Notes: a model not told the origin generated them from the letters alone. Positions 28,801 through 38,021 are shown, numbered from the stretch's first letter. The stretch is DNA of 64,000 bases from Aquimarina sp. MMG016 (GCF_018100805.1 NZ_JAGJEA010000002.1:62001-126000); one strand, 5' to 3'. Translations and numbers: made by a program.

Positions 28801-31800
28801 GGTTTATGGTAATTATTCACTACAACCGGATCCAGATACATTAGATAATAATGATGTAGACCTATGTCCTGCTGATGGTTTTGTCGAAAATCAATTCGAA
28901 TCAGTATTAGCTAGTGCTTTGACTGCAATGTTTAAAGAAGAAAAAGGAGAGATCACCAATGAAGAGGCATCTACTTTTTATGATTCACTGTTTAGAACAG
29001 GTTTCAATCTTAATGAACGATACAAAACCATACTTGTACCTTTCTATGCAGAAAACTATGAACCTGGTTATGTAGAATTTAATGATAATTTTTCAAGATA
29101 TTGGTACCGAAAAGGAAATGATCAAAATTCCGATAAAGAAGCTTTTGTAAGAACCAGATTTGAACTTTTTGCACAATCTACTACTTTCTCCAATACGAAA
29201 ATAGAAATCAATTTTGAAGAGGATTTTTATGATGTAAGTGAAGTATTGGATGTCAAAATTTTAAGAAGATCTTTAAACAATAACAGTTTTTATGGCACTG
29301 TAAATTACATCAATTCTACAGGTCAGTCATTAATCGCAAAAAATGTAGCGATATTAGTTGAAAGAGCGGACTTACGAAGTGACGGTAGATTTTCCGTTAA
29401 CCCTTTAGTAGATTTATGCGATATATTTGCAGTGGATTTGTCTGCTTCTAATGCTGTTGCGTCTAATTTCTCTGGAAAAAGCATAGGTTTATTGTCTGAC
29501 CGATCATTTTTAGGAAAAATGAGTGCAGTTGAAGGAAGTGTTGACATGCCGGATGACAATCTTTCTGAAGTAGAAATAATGTTCAAAAATTCAGTATCAA
29601 TAGCTTCAGAAATTACTTCTAAATCAACAGTTATTATTACCGAAGAGAAGCCTTGTGGTATTGATATTTGTATCCCTCCAGTAGTGCCCCCAGTAAGTTG
29701 TACTGATAAATATACAGTATATGAAACGCTGATGAATGGGATATCTGACAAAGAAGAAGGTGATATAACCAGTGAAGAAGATTTCTGTGATAATTCATTA
29801 CAATATTTGGTAGATGATTATCAGTATTTTATTACCAAGTTTGGTATTACTTCGACTTTAGATCTTAATTATATGTCTATTGGCCGTTTTGGCGCTACCG
29901 AGTTTAATTTTGGATATCCAGGAATGCGTGCATCATACGAAGGCAGAGCTCCAATCATTGATTTATATTATACTCACGTAACTACCGCTAGCACTCCTGA
30001 TGTTGTAGAATCATGGACTGCCTGGACAACCAATTACTTGAATGAGTCAGGTAATGAGAGTATTTGCGTACCAAGGCCATTCCCGACAGATTTTACAAAT
30101 GTTAGGATAGACCTCCCGGACGATACAGATTGTGAACAGTTTGTAAAAAGTGTACGTGCTGCATATACAAGAGATACATATGAAAGTTTCTTGAATATTA
30201 AACGAGAAGAATTTGTAAAGTCTTACGTAACTAATGCTATTGATAATGCTGTTGAGAAATTTGATATGAAGTATTTTGATAAAGAATATCAATATACATT
30301 ATATTATTATGATCAATCCGGTAATCTGGTTCAAACAGTTCCGCCGGATGGTACAGATCGATTTACTAATGATGAGTTGGATACAACATTTTCTAACGGA
30401 CTTACTCTTAATGATTCGATCAATCTATATAGAAGTAACAATATAGCTAAGGAAAGTAGTCGATTATTACCTGATCATGAGTTGATTACTGAGTATCGTT
30501 ATAATTCGTTGAATCAATTAGTTTGGCAAAAAACTCCGGACGGTGGAGTAACACGTTTTGCCTATGATGATTTGGGTAGGATTATAGGTTCTCAGAATGC
30601 AAAACAAAAAGTAAACAATAGATTCAGTTACACTACTTATGACGGATTAGGAAGAATTGTAGAAGCGGGTGAGTTGATTCCTAGTGTAGCGATTGATATT
30701 AATGATACAACTGGTAAATTAATATTCACTTCCGGAGGTGCAGAAGTTCCTGCTAGAGTGGAGGACAACTATCCATATAATGTATCAACCGATAGAGTGG
30801 AAGTTACACGTACACGATATAATGATCTATTAGTAGATGCTACTACTGTTTTTGAAACAGTGTCAGATCTTGATGTTTATAATAGTAACACTCGTAACAG
30901 AGTGACTGCTATCTATTATTATGATAACTATGTAGCAGGAACTACTATTGAGCGTCAGTATGATAACGCTATCTTCTATACGTATGATATTCATGGTAAT
31001 GTGAATGAGTTGATACAGCATAATAGGCAAATGTCTTTGACTAATACGGATCCTAATTCTGGTATGAAACGTACGCAGTATGAGTATGATTTAATTAGTG
31101 GAAATGTTAATAAAGTATTCTATCAGAAAGGGAAAGCAGATCAGTTTATTCATCAGTATGAATATGATGCGGATAACCGTATTGTTAATGTGCAAACTTC
31201 TGATAATGGTATGATCTGGGAGCAAGATGTGAGCTATCAATACTTTGCACACGGTCCACTGGCTAGAACAGAATTAGGTGATAAACAAGTGCAGGGTATG
31301 GATTACGCATATACCTTACAAGGTTGGTTAAAAGGAGTGAACTCAGAGAATCTTACACCAGATGCTGATATGGGACGTGATGGTGCTACGGGATCTGATG
31401 TTGCAAAGGATGCAATGGGATATTCTTTAAGTTATTATAATGGAGATTATAAATCGGTGGGTAATACAAGTCCTTCATTCTCATATAGTAATACTACAGC
31501 ATTACAAAGTGGTAAAAACTTGTATAACGGTAACATCAAGCAGATGGTGACAGGCCTGTTGGATAATGACGAGTCAATGCTAGCAGCTCAGTTGAATCAT
31601 TATGAATATGATCAATTGAATCGTATCAAATCTATGCGAGGTAGAGCTGTTGATGGATCTAATGTGGACGAAAATTATAGTTCTAACTATACCTATGATA
31701 ATAATGGTAACCTATTAACATTAAACAGAACCACAGTTGATAATAGAGGTAGACTGCGTAAAATGGATTCTTTGGATTATGTATATAAGACTGTCATAGA

Positions 31801-34195
31801 TTCTGAGACCGGAGAAGCTAAACGCTCCAACCAGTTGGATCATGTTAATGATGCTGTTAGAGGTGGACGATTTAATGATCTAAAAGATCAGAGACCAAGA
31901 AACTATGAGTATGATGCTATTGGTCAGTTGATTAGTGATAAGAAAGAAGGGATTACCGATATCGAGTGGAGAGTAGATGGTAAAGTACGTAAGATAACCA
32001 AAGATGACGGTAGTACCATTAGTTTTGCTTATGATGGGCTAGGGAATCGTATTTCTAAAACAGTAATGCCTGAGAATAAAACTACTCTTTATACAAGAGA
32101 CGCACAAGGAAACACGATGGCAGTGTATGAGGCTGATACGTCTGGAGATACTGTAGAGGACTTGAGAGTTAAAGAACACCATATTTATGGTAGCAGTAGA
32201 TTAGGATTAGAGGAAAAGGATATAGTTATAACAGATGCATCAGTAGCTGATCAAAATATCTTTACTAATGAAGTTGGGGATAAACGTTATGAGTTAAGCA
32301 ACCATTTAGGTAATGTACTAAGTGTCGTCACTGACCGTAAGGTAATTGCTGATGATCAAACTGTAACTGATCCCAACCCAAGGCCAACCAATGTGATTCA
32401 TTTTGATAATTTTGAAGCAGGAGTAGGGCCATGGGAAAAAACAAACCGTGCGATTAAAGCTGAGGTAGTAGATGGTAGACTAGCCGTAACTACAGATAGA
32501 AATAACCAAGGAGCACAAGCTAACTATTGGCTATATGCCGGTAGAACCTATCGTATCATTATGGAAGTAGATAAAGATACCTTTGCTCCTGATCTACAGA
32601 TAGGCATTTGGAAGGGGAATCAGGAACAGCAATCGGATATTGTGACTCAGACCGGTGTATACGAAACAACATTTACCCCTGATGAATCACGTAACTACAG
32701 ATTACGAACACGACTATCGCAAAACAGATATAGCGATGGTGAACAAACCTATTACCTGGATACGGTTGAGATTATCGATATTACCACTGGTAATCCACCA
32801 TTGTATGTAACAGAGTTTACGAATGATGTAAATCCTTGGAGAGCCAGTAATAATACTACGAGCATGACTTTAGAAGCCGGAAGTCTTAAGGTGGTAACTG
32901 GTAGAAACAATAACGGTGCAAATGCTAACTACTATTTATTAGCTGGAAGAACCTACGAGGTAAGTATGGATGTCAATGTAGATAGCTTTACTCCAGACCT
33001 GGAGGTAGGAGTTTGGAAAGGTGGTAATAGGATCCATACGGAGTTATTTAACCTAAGCGGAACGTTTAAAATTACCTTTACAGCTGATGAATCCCGCAAC
33101 TATCGTATTAATACGAGGTTAAGGGAAAATGGCTACAACGGTGGTGATCAGACTTATTATCTGGATAATGTAGTCATTAGTGAAGTAATAAATACGGCGG
33201 GAGATGTAGCAGGAAGAGATGATTTGATTACCTTTATACCAGACGTTCTTTCATATAATGATTACTATCCGTTTGGGATGCTACTCCCTAACCGACACGG
33301 AAACAGTTCAGAGTATAGATATGGCTTCCAGGGACAGGAAAAAGATGATGAAGTAAAAGGGGAAGGAAACTCGATTAACTACACCTTTAGGATGCACGAT
33401 CCACGTTTAGGGAGGTTCTTTGCGGTGGATCCGTTGACAGCTGAATATCCTCATTATACACCTTATTCTTTTAGTGGAAATAAGGTTATTCATGCAATTG
33501 AACTTGAAGGATTAGAAGAGTTGATTATTATAAATGATGATCCTTCTTGTAATGATGTTTGTAATGTATTTTTTGAAGTCGTTCAAAAGGATGATGTTCT
33601 TAATGAAGTTTTATTAAACTCAATTAGCAAACCCGAATTATCTGATAAGTATAAAGTCTATTTTGGTGAAAATCCATTTCCGAATTCCGATAAGGGAGGA
33701 GAAGCTTTTAATAATAGAAAGATTCGAGGTTTTGTGAAAGCAGTGGATTTGTATAATAGAAAAACTGCAAAATTTGAAGGAACTGATTTTGAGGATAATA
33801 TACCAGGTACTATTCAAATTTTAGAAGCTTTAGGAATCACTGCAAAGGATTATAAGAAAATACTAGACGATAAAAACACTAAACGCTTTGGTGTTTTAAT
33901 CAATTCAAATAACACCGAATCCGAAGTGGATAAAGTAATGACAATAGCTCATGAAATTGATTTTCATATAAAAAATGATATTAATTACTATGTAACTGGA
34001 GATGAGAAATACAATAAATCTGGTGAAGAAGAACATATCGAGGCTCATGGTAAAGAATACTATGAAAAGACTGGCACAAGCCCTCGTAATTCACCCCCCA
34101 AAAAGGACATCCCTAAGGATTCCTGGGCGGGGAAGTTATATAAAAGAATTAGAGCAGCTTATAAAGTTTATGCTCAAGAAAAGAAAAAGAGTTAA
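22802..34195 (+). CDS. giant RHS polymorphic toxin with HExxxH C-terminal domain
   Basis: This 3797-aa secreted protein has a signal peptide (ending near TIGYGQ), an FN3-like domain (about 180-293) and a DUF6443-like segment (about 310-450, [25 protein letters not shown]). Four diverged cysteine-containing modules of roughly 200 aa follow (about 1420-2210). RHS/YD repeats start at about 2495 ([16 protein letters not shown]) and run to about 3190 ([11 protein letters not shown]). Two tandem galactose-binding-like domains (about 3200-3463) precede the RHS junction [20 protein letters not shown] and [20 protein letters not shown]. The remaining residues, about 3550-3797, are the variable toxin domain: [10 protein letters not shown] places H3717, E3718 and H3722 in an HExxxH arrangement, with EEEH (3742-3745) as possible further ligands. 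RHS shells enclose such domains and release them by cleavage (known for the family). The target is unknown. The next gene overlaps its end by 26 nt. Alternative: a non-peptidase fold with a chance motif. Confidence 0.85.
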   Translation: MKNISKYLKLIILFFVVTIGYGQNKVSYNSSEINGVLTSGTPIEFNPDLTTISSAAIVSSATNIVLRVDTNEAPFNWYRYSLQLSVTPRLLNGDFDSANTYTVKLAVEHNMLLGAGNGGIDVIKHVLKDRYGARVIIDEGRYENLETGSGADVNGYIPENILLDMELVSEYYASLSEAAPGITGTYDASHNELSVGWADISGADHYQVEWTWVDSYGDTFATAETANNIAFSSRDFELNSTRIQTTNTNYNIPLIYGKGYVIYRVRAVGRYSENTSKYKYGQWSSGLSNETTIANWPDKYQVNGDHEQDKNWQFQASYAEEGKKKEVVSYFDGTLRNRQTVTKINSDDNVIVGEVIYDAQGRPAVEVLPVPTTGKQIGYNRDFNQSTIQPGTPYDYQDFDLNDQNVLDESTTVKAMAETNGASKYYSESNDINDEFRARIPNAEGHPFSQIEYMPDNTGRIRRKSGVGVTHQLGSGQEMEYYYGTPEQKELNRLFGYSVGNKAHYKKNLVIDPNGQASISYIDPQGRTIATALSGYTPPNLDGLTDEADESGLHKELNVDLLGKLSREAKDTNQDNNIKTATQSLGALEDALEYAGTKVSPFEENRTFNYTLNNDPYFIYACDTVNNTVQYPLVYDLAIDVLDMDANSLIAGPIENTIDLGQSGGEFILPEFVASVKRGSYSVTKSLVINKDSLELYADQYVLRLQDPNDACYISPEEVSDLPVLSFEGCFISCEECEEALINDYGGRSAYVTTQIENYDFSDLDYLSDTELAEEKQRLEEVFGLQWDALVRACNAPCADGTIDVPANPTDEQIDDIVANSLSCNIAESALLNDMKPLGQYGAFTANVYNNQDTSNAQSTSTNDTTLSIYSQANELYSTKVADTFNSWRNPRHFRYDLVAPSTTSPYIDGHYYNEDGTISYVKVKQTITFTTDENGEEQEERTYEPTLLEDIEIIEIANDPEFVYVEPQHLADVVDFLSDDIWQDNWAESLLVYHPEYCYLEYSQSVCAQISSVNGATMNSDGYEVYLQSIKTYNEAKRKGLLSGTTIGDQDPYFRNSFSGFENSSVQGIRRDMIIESLNTNYNGSGRNLLEFSYATMVCGSINNCDEPFNGTTTVESNLTTEEEQDQFWNTYKANYFTAKQVIQSLFANIYAENNGCYNGCIGPEEPPTTLLTVISDYSESIKSRVNGLISNKEDICNDPNASLYDDKEKRFKPSDNLYNSGDSDQDILEDLQELTNYEYYVQTGVCPMGRDLELFLTYYFKDYPSGGFTTTQEFKGNYLTPALFKDLGGNHPTEDAVQIGAAINGNTLEIKFNQAGFEVGFQPIIVRSTDVNYNWSSYGEGNWVITRLKNIYATNTEEDEIFEYAVIAEVRTNSTDDDYKEIILNGTTQARISNCSITEANGIGEYLPSGGNSNSSTGCNKESRFAQALARLLNRLQANNQLDYTDLTNIPEYKDSYLSSFFGAEGATWSNEGGGVYQINSGGGGGIEFLASSISKNFGFNETLMTLELEESLDPDDILFVTGVGFSYAYTSTGLITHQNIRITYIDTQLDKKIIKGKIYESCFFSGESIVASGKINSKAQLNANFEGGSFNDCRLLNFLCCGDINDQVGSEEPIQCDIKEVECIDYQQLEESLENNLFQITNYVLRSSYALGTEKYLLPEYLRNDLINDLNLEGRLIREIEAINASTSSNIPTNVDMSKLYLNLNRNTSNDIIYSLLFPIGLEENNEFVGFRITYSLKENWEDIQRIECLDKEFTQGTDGSFISIAYELRDGTVVRPIERRGGLFNFVTIDSSNNATELFLDCSFYEEPPAVECSFAEGYSTKFAEEMTVLLNKMITDGKALGDNFGQLISLGNYPEYTGFLQSFFTDNTAYHCTKNPIFCNNEAIDFNNTDHVQFSFYDNGSSASFVIRFSDIHTFGFTTIDENLINATSIESFTLRNDYDTGFAPDQFTLAYIDNTGTRKFTVIRIVQSRSNVGFSGTSGAQVATDLYFDCDLNEVYGNYSLQPDPDTLDNNDVDLCPADGFVENQFESVLASALTAMFKEEKGEITNEEASTFYDSLFRTGFNLNERYKTILVPFYAENYEPGYVEFNDNFSRYWYRKGNDQNSDKEAFVRTRFELFAQSTTFSNTKIEINFEEDFYDVSEVLDVKILRRSLNNNSFYGTVNYINSTGQSLIAKNVAILVERADLRSDGRFSVNPLVDLCDIFAVDLSASNAVASNFSGKSIGLLSDRSFLGKMSAVEGSVDMPDDNLSEVEIMFKNSVSIASEITSKSTVIITEEKPCGIDICIPPVVPPVSCTDKYTVYETLMNGISDKEEGDITSEEDFCDNSLQYLVDDYQYFITKFGITSTLDLNYMSIGRFGATEFNFGYPGMRASYEGRAPIIDLYYTHVTTASTPDVVESWTAWTTNYLNESGNESICVPRPFPTDFTNVRIDLPDDTDCEQFVKSVRAAYTRDTYESFLNIKREEFVKSYVTNAIDNAVEKFDMKYFDKEYQYTLYYYDQSGNLVQTVPPDGTDRFTNDELDTTFSNGLTLNDSINLYRSNNIAKESSRLLPDHELITEYRYNSLNQLVWQKTPDGGVTRFAYDDLGRIIGSQNAKQKVNNRFSYTTYDGLGRIVEAGELIPSVAIDINDTTGKLIFTSGGAEVPARVEDNYPYNVSTDRVEVTRTRYNDLLVDATTVFETVSDLDVYNSNTRNRVTAIYYYDNYVAGTTIERQYDNAIFYTYDIHGNVNELIQHNRQMSLTNTDPNSGMKRTQYEYDLISGNVNKVFYQKGKADQFIHQYEYDADNRIVNVQTSDNGMIWEQDVSYQYFAHGPLARTELGDKQVQGMDYAYTLQGWLKGVNSENLTPDADMGRDGATGSDVAKDAMGYSLSYYNGDYKSVGNTSPSFSYSNTTALQSGKNLYNGNIKQMVTGLLDNDESMLAAQLNHYEYDQLNRIKSMRGRAVDGSNVDENYSSNYTYDNNGNLLTLNRTTVDNRGRLRKMDSLDYVYKTVIDSETGEAKRSNQLDHVNDAVRGGRFNDLKDQRPRNYEYDAIGQLISDKKEGITDIEWRVDGKVRKITKDDGSTISFAYDGLGNRISKTVMPENKTTLYTRDAQGNTMAVYEADTSGDTVEDLRVKEHHIYGSSRLGLEEKDIVITDASVADQNIFTNEVGDKRYELSNHLGNVLSVVTDRKVIADDQTVTDPNPRPTNVIHFDNFEAGVGPWEKTNRAIKAEVVDGRLAVTTDRNNQGAQANYWLYAGRTYRIIMEVDKDTFAPDLQIGIWKGNQEQQSDIVTQTGVYETTFTPDESRNYRLRTRLSQNRYSDGEQTYYLDTVEIIDITTGNPPLYVTEFTNDVNPWRASNNTTSMTLEAGSLKVVTGRNNNGANANYYLLAGRTYEVSMDVNVDSFTPDLEVGVWKGGNRIHTELFNLSGTFKITFTADESRNYRINTRLRENGYNGGDQTYYLDNVVISEVINTAGDVAGRDDLITFIPDVLSYNDYYPFGMLLPNRHGNSSEYRYGFQGQEKDDEVKGEGNSINYTFRMHDPRLGRFFAVDPLTAEYPHYTPYSFSGNKVIHAIELEGLEELIIINDDPSCNDVCNVFFEVVQKDDVLNEVLLNSISKPELSDKYKVYFGENPFPNSDKGGEAFNNRKIRGFVKAVDLYNRKTAKFEGTDFEDNIPGTIQILEALGITAKDYKKILDDKNTKRFGVLINSNNTESEVDKVMTIAHEIDFHIKNDINYYVTGDEKYNKSGEEEHIEAHGKEYYEKTGTSPRNSPPKKDIPKDSWAGKLYKRIRAAYKVYAQEKKKS
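33261..33370 (+). repeat. RHS-junction inverted repeat, copy A
   Basis: The first 44 bases (33261-33304) are identical, in reverse complement, to 36362-36405. The similarity continues for about 66 more bases at roughly 80 percent by eye. The repeat encodes the conserved RHS junction ([14 protein letters not shown], then [12 protein letters not shown]) and lies directly upstream of the toxin domain. Both copies use the same reading frame. Confidence 0.9.
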
Positions 34196-34763
34196 TGAAA
34201 CCTTATTTGTCATTTTTATATTGATTTTTGAAAGCTGTCATAAGAATAATAATTCTTTATTTAAAACAGATTCCAATAAAAGTGAGGTAGATTTTACTTT
34301 GGAGGAAGGTTGTTTAAAACTAAATGACACTACTTGTTTTGAAGCATATAGTTTTAATATTACCAATGAAGATAAAGTTTATGGTTATTGGGGGAAACTA
34401 AATGATACTATTTATTTTATTAACCCATTATTTAATGACAAAGATTGTATAGTTAAATTCCCAATTTTGATTACAAACAGTGATGAAAAAAAATATTTCG
34501 AACAATCTTCAAATTGTGAAGATATACCTTTTTTTAGTTTAGGATATTTAATAGAAATTATTGATAAGGATGATGATTACTACATAATAAAACATACAGC
34601 ATTTGAAATGTTTGAAGAAGATAGTAGTGTTGAACCTGACAATTGTATATTTAAATTATCCCTAGAACATGGTATTATAGAATTCAACTATAATTCTTTT
34701 AAAGGAAGCAATAGGGTTCCCTGGTGCTTCAGTAATCACCTATCTAATATAACCAATGATTAA
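34170..34763 (+). CDS. putative immunity lipoprotein for the HExxxH toxin
   Basis: The chosen start is the ATG at 34170, giving 197 aa that begin [23 protein letters not shown]: a basic N-terminus, a hydrophobic run and a lipobox-like FESC, as expected of a lipoprotein. A longer in-frame opening from 34002 lies entirely inside the toxin gene and lacks a signal peptide, so it is rejected. The mature part is acidic and beta-rich ([35 protein letters not shown]) with several cysteines. No family is recognised. Overlap of 26 nt with the toxin gene and exclusive placement after it are typical of cognate immunity genes, and an envelope location would fit a toxin acting in the periplasm (inference). 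Confidence 0.6.
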   Translation: MLKKRKRVNETLFVIFILIFESCHKNNNSLFKTDSNKSEVDFTLEEGCLKLNDTTCFEAYSFNITNEDKVYGYWGKLNDTIYFINPLFNDKDCIVKFPILITNSDEKKYFEQSSNCEDIPFFSLGYLIEIIDKDDDYYIIKHTAFEMFEEDSSVEPDNCIFKLSLEHGIIEFNYNSFKGSNRVPWCFSNHLSNITND

Positions 34764-34811
34764 TATTATATTTATTAAAAATAGCAACACTATAACCCAA
34801 CAAATTTAAAT

Positions 34812-34842
34812 GATAGCTTGGATTTGCATTCTGTGGCGGTTA
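34812..34842 (+). repeat. REP-like element, copy 1
   Basis: The stretch contains GGATTTGCATTC flanked by GATAGC and GGCGGTTA. It matches the element at 37084-37115 in the same orientation with a few substitutions and one single-base insertion. The core is an imperfect palindrome (GGATT-TGC-ATTCT). It lies in the 199-bp gap between the two convergent immunity genes; nothing else was recognised in that gap. Confidence 0.5.
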
Positions 34843-34962
34843 CAAAAAATTATAATATCGACCTAGTAACCTCAAGAATTAGAAATTCACGAAATCTGGT
34901 TAATCCTTCTGTTAATCATAACAAAATTCATCCGATTACAAATATTTTTATATTACGTCTAT

Positions 34963-35466
34963 TTAGTGGACACAAGATGTTCTTTTAATTATTTTAGACG
35001 ACAGTCCTTTAAAGTCATAAACTTTATTTTTCTTTTGATACTCAAATCTATTATTAAGAACAAAATGAGATTTTAAATTTATTGTATCAATACGATTCAT
35101 TTTCCTATTGTTGGGATCGGAAGGCTCAAGCCCTCCTTCATTTTTATAATATTGTACAATAACATCATCTCCTTTAATACATTTTATTTTTCCATAAAAA
35201 ACTGTTCCTTCTTCAGAATTATAATAATCCTTTTCTCCATCAACCAAATTACAAATACCAGCTTGCTCAACAAACATCTTTTTTTCCAAATCCCACTCAA
35301 AAAAACTATAAAACCCAATAAGAGTGCTCTTGTACTTTTTTTGGTCATAAACATGTAAGGTGTACAAATTGGTTTCAGGTTTTAAGGATTTACAACTAAA
35401 AACTAAAAATACAAAACCTACACAACCTCTTCTAAGACTATCCTTGAGGATCTTTTTTGTCTTCAT
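34963..35466 (-). CDS. putative immunity lipoprotein for the orphan RHS toxin
   Basis: The start was set at the ATG at 35466, giving 167 aa beginning MKTKKILKDSLRRGCVGF, followed by a hydrophobic run and the lipobox LVFSC. An upstream in-frame ATG at 35514 would add 16 residues and spoil the signal peptide. The mature protein is beta-rich and charged (LYTLHVYDQKKYKSTLIG, GTVFYGKIKCIKGDDVIV). No family is recognised. It overlaps the end of the orphan toxin gene by 29 nt, mirroring the 26-nt overlap of the first toxin/immunity pair. A lipoprotein is the right location to block a peptidoglycan-directed enzyme (inference). Confidence 0.6.
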   Translation of the reverse strand: MKTKKILKDSLRRGCVGFVFLVFSCKSLKPETNLYTLHVYDQKKYKSTLIGFYSFFEWDLEKKMFVEQAGICNLVDGEKDYYNSEEGTVFYGKIKCIKGDDVIVQYYKNEGGLEPSDPNNRKMNRIDTINLKSHFVLNNRFEYQKKNKVYDFKGLSSKIIKRTSCVH

Positions 35467-36388
35467 TTTTATTACTATCGTTAGTGTTTTCATCGCTATT
35501 ATTGCTCTCTTCAAATTTTAATCCATTTTCCCCTCTGTCAACAACAAACGGGGTCAATGTTCTGTAATCCTCTCCATCTCCACTCCAAAAATATAAAAAC
35601 ACTCCGCAACTTCTATCAGCTACACATCCAGCAGTAGCATCGTTACTCTTTTCTCTACCATGATAATAAAACCCAGTCCCTTGTGCCTCTGCAATAGACA
35701 CATCATCATTCATTTCAAGTAATCTAATTCTACCCTGACCCCATTCAGCCCGAGGCGAATAGCTATAACCGTTTCTATCCTGAACTTTTTCTGGAATCTG
35801 TTCAATTCCCATATCCCAATCCAAAAGACCTTTAGTTACATTATTAGCAACACTTCTATTTCCTAAATCAAGTAAATATGTCCTTTCTGGTGGATTACCT
35901 TGTCCTTTCGATTTACTCCCAGCAAAAGCATTTTCTATTGTCAATACAACTTGATCTTGATCGTAAATTTTAATATCACCAGTATCTGCCCCACGGATGT
36001 TAACCGCTCCAACCTCAAATAGCACAAGTTTTTCCATATCACTTTCAATTGTCTGAGTATTACCATCTGAATCAGTATACTGTGCGACTCTTCCATCATG
36101 ATGATGCCAAGTTTTTTTACTTTCTCCCTCCCCTTGATAATAAAACCAATTTTCTCCATTTGGGTCAATAAAAGCAATTGGATTATTTATCACATAACTG
36201 TATGGAGAAGTTGAAGAATTCTGTTCCGATTGTGGGTCAAGACTTAGCCATCTTCCAACCCTAGGATCTAATATCCTTGCTCCAAAGTCCAAACTATTTC
36301 CTTCTCCTTTAACTTCATCATCTTTTTCCTTACCGTTAAACCCATACCTATACTCAGATGAGTTTCCGTGTCGGTTAGGGAGTAGCAT
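35438..36388 (-). CDS. orphan RHS C-terminal toxin, L,D-transpeptidase/Tlde1-like
   Basis: This 316-aa frame starts at an ATG inside the RHS junction ([17 protein letters not shown]), runs through the canonical RHS core end (DPRVGRWLSLDPQSEQN, YSYVINNPIAFIDPNGE) and then a toxin domain. In-frame stops occur just upstream of the junction (TAA 8 codons before the ATG), so there is no RHS shell or signal peptide: it is a silent or orphan cassette. The domain has WGQGRIRL, then FYYHG and ATAGCV, placing His243 and Cys255 in the spacing of L,D-transpeptidase-like enzymes (DUF2778/Tlde1: HG, about ten residues, S/T-x-GC). Such effectors attack peptidoglycan stem peptides in the periplasm. The C-terminal tail is a low-complexity Asn/Asp/Lys stretch. 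Expression in this orientation is doubtful. Confidence 0.65.
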   Translation of the reverse strand: MLLPNRHGNSSEYRYGFNGKEKDDEVKGEGNSLDFGARILDPRVGRWLSLDPQSEQNSSTSPYSYVINNPIAFIDPNGENWFYYQGEGESKKTWHHHDGRVAQYTDSDGNTQTIESDMEKLVLFEVGAVNIRGADTGDIKIYDQDQVVLTIENAFAGSKSKGQGNPPERTYLLDLGNRSVANNVTKGLLDWDMGIEQIPEKVQDRNGYSYSPRAEWGQGRIRLLEMNDDVSIAEAQGTGFYYHGREKSNDATAGCVADRSCGVFLYFWSGDGEDYRTLTPFVVDRGENGLKFEESNNSDENTNDSNKNEDKKDPQG

Positions 36389-36405
36389 CCCAAACGGATA
36401 GTAAT
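36296..36405 (-). repeat. RHS-junction inverted repeat, copy B
   Basis: Bases 36362-36405 are a perfect 44-base reverse-complement match to 33261-33304, with weaker similarity continuing toward 36296. Homology stops abruptly at about 36406, where the minus strand turns into non-coding sequence with stops. This break marks the edge of the orphan cassette. Confidence 0.9.
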
Positions 36406-36720
36406 ATTATAGATGCTATCATCTGTAAATAAGTTTTTTATAGATATCCTATAAATTGTTATTTTACAGTTTAATGCAAAAAACGTCAAAAAAACAACAG
36501 GTTTAAAAGCAGTATCTTCAATGAACATTAGATCTAAATATAAATAATAAATTTTTATAAAAAACTTAGCTCTTATAATTATCAATCAGTTTAGAAAGGT
36601 AGTTATAAAAATAAATTGATGGGTGTAGTTGCCCGGGTAGAGTCAGTTTTTAACAAAAACTGTTAACAAAAACCATTAAAACCTCAAAAACCCACCTTTA
36701 AGGTGGGGGTAGCGGAGCCT

Positions 36721-36918
36721 AAACCTACCATCAGGGTGTTCTTAACCTCGGTTAATCGAAGCTCCAGACATAGTGAACCCGAGGGTAAACCATCGATTAG
36801 GGTATATCTACCTTTCGATGAGGGACTATCAAAGCATCGCTAGGGGTAGTCTAAACCATCGATGACCCTATTCCAAACCTCGGTGACACCGAGCAAAAAC
36901 CATCGACTATAGAAGCTT
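36721..36918. repeat. degenerate tandem array with exact 22-bp period
   Basis: Nine contiguous units start at 36721, 36743, 36765, 36787, 36809, 36831, 36853, 36875 and 36897. Written under each other they share the core AAACCATCGATGAGGG: column 2 is A in nine of nine, column 5 is C in eight of nine, column 9 is G in eight of nine, column 13 is A in seven of nine. Units may extend one to the left (36699) and one or two to the right (to about 36962). Several units contain dyads (CATCGATG; CTCGGTG-A-CACCGAG). There are no spacers, and 22 is not a multiple of three, so it is neither a CRISPR array nor coding. Function unknown. Confidence 0.65.
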
Positions 36919-37083
36919 TTGTCTTACCCAGACCAGGTTCTAGGGTCGGGTTAGGTAGGTAATTAGGTACCTTAAACTCATATCCGTGTGTTAATTTTTT
37001 AACAGACTCTGTCTAAACAGGAAATATCTGTATGTGATCACAAGTACTTGTTTTCGTTGAATACATTATGTTTTTTTTACCCC

Positions 37084-37115
37084 GATAACGCGGATTTGCA
37101 ATCCGTGCGGTTATA
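37084..37115 (+). repeat. REP-like palindromic element, copy 2
   Basis: GATAACG, then CGGATT-TGC-AATCCG, then TGCGGTTATA. The core is a perfect 6-bp-stem palindrome. It matches 34812-34842 in the same orientation, so the two copies bracket the orphan toxin/immunity cassette. Confidence 0.55.
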
Positions 37116-37152
37116 TAAACGATAAGTAAATATTATATAAAAGTTTAGCTAT

Positions 37153-37186
37153 AAAAAGAGATTGTCATCATAGATAGTCTCTTTTT
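37153..37186. terminator. bidirectional terminator-like hairpin
   Basis: AAAAAGAGA pairs with TCTCTTTTT (9 bp) around a 16-base loop, giving an A-run/U-run on both strands. It lies 57 nt past the stop of the minus-strand TIGR02757 gene and would end that operon. Confidence 0.6.
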
Positions 37187-37242
37187 ATATAGTACTCGTA
37201 ACGAATTACAAATCGGCACTACCCTAAAAGCTATGAAAATCC

Positions 37243-38016
37243 CTAAAACTTCTCAAATACGCCAAGCCCAAACAACGCATAATCATATTTCACAGGATCG
37301 GTAGAGTCATATTTCCTTAAGGTTGTATCCAACTCCTGTAAGGCTTTGCCATCATTTTGTTTTCGTTTCAGTAATCCAAGTTTACGGGCGACGTTACCGG
37401 AGTGTACATCCAGTGGACAAGAGAGTTGAGAAGGAGAGAGGCTCTCCCAGATACCAAGGTCTACACCTGCTTTAGCATTGCGAACCATCCAGCGTAGGAA
37501 CATATTAATACGTTTAGCAGCAGAATTTTTATGAGGGTCGCTAATATGTTTTTCGGTTCGGGTGAGATGTGGTAGACTAAAAAATGCTTGCTTAAAGTGG
37601 TGAATGGCATTCTGTAAATCATTTTTTGCTTTATACTGAGTAAAGAAAGCTTCCATATCACCATATTTGGTATAGATATGTCTCAATGCAGTGATAAAAT
37701 AGGTAAGATCGGTACTATTAAAAGTACGATGCACAAAACCTTCTAATTTTTCTAAATCATCTTCTTTGTGCTCCATCACAAAGTCATAAGGACTGTTACC
37801 CAATAGATTCATGAGTTTATGAGCATTGGTGAGAATACTTTTACGATTTCCCCAGGAGATGGTTGCCGTAAGAAAACCTGCAATCTCAATATCTTCTTTC
37901 TGAGTAAATAAATGCGGGATTTGAACCGGATCGGTTTCTATAAATTTAGGTTGTTCATACAGTGCCGCTTTCTCGTCAAGGAAATCTTTGAGCTCAGATT
38001 TAGGAATCTTTTTCAT
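37243..38016 (-). CDS. TIGR02757 (DUF2400) family protein
   Basis: This 257-aa soluble protein has the typical family start: ELKDFLDEKAALYEQPKFI, DPVQIPHLFTQKEDIEIAGF, ATISWGNRKSIL. It also has the conserved C-terminal half RINMFLRWMVR, WESLSPSQLSCPLDVHSGNVARKLGL and KYDYALFGLGVF. The family is widespread in Bacteroidota and has no established function; its all-helical pattern recalls HhH-GPD-like DNA glycosylases (inference). Length is normal. It is the last gene of a minus-strand operon, only 5 nt after the ABC ATPase. Confidence 0.85.
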   Translation of the reverse strand: MKKIPKSELKDFLDEKAALYEQPKFIETDPVQIPHLFTQKEDIEIAGFLTATISWGNRKSILTNAHKLMNLLGNSPYDFVMEHKEDDLEKLEGFVHRTFNSTDLTYFITALRHIYTKYGDMEAFFTQYKAKNDLQNAIHHFKQAFFSLPHLTRTEKHISDPHKNSAAKRINMFLRWMVRNAKAGVDLGIWESLSPSQLSCPLDVHSGNVARKLGLLKRKQNDGKALQELDTTLRKYDSTDPVKYDYALFGLGVFEKF

Positions 38017-38021
38017 TGCTG

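Larger units (their letters stand above)
36406..37242. other. non-coding intergenic region with repeats
   Basis: This 837-bp stretch has no convincing gene. It holds, in order: AT-rich sequence to about 36600; an inverted repeat CAGTTTTT-AAC-AAAAACTG near 36644-36662; a strong hairpin CCCACCTT/AAGGTGGG at 36691-36707; the 22-bp tandem array; a REP-like palindrome; and a terminator. The section 36690-36960 is clearly richer in G+C than its surroundings. Confidence 0.7.

Noticed and set aside
34002..34169. N-terminal extension of immunity lipoprotein 1
   Set aside because: The segment overlaps the toxin coding region in another frame and lacks a signal peptide; the ATG at 34170 gives a clean lipoprotein start.
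36268..36585. 105-aa minus-strand frame crossing the inverted repeat
   Set aside because: It is the out-of-frame reading of the RHS junction; the in-frame reading matches the RHS protein.
36721..36918. CRISPR array
   Set aside because: Units are contiguous with no spacers, are strongly degenerate and no cas genes are near.
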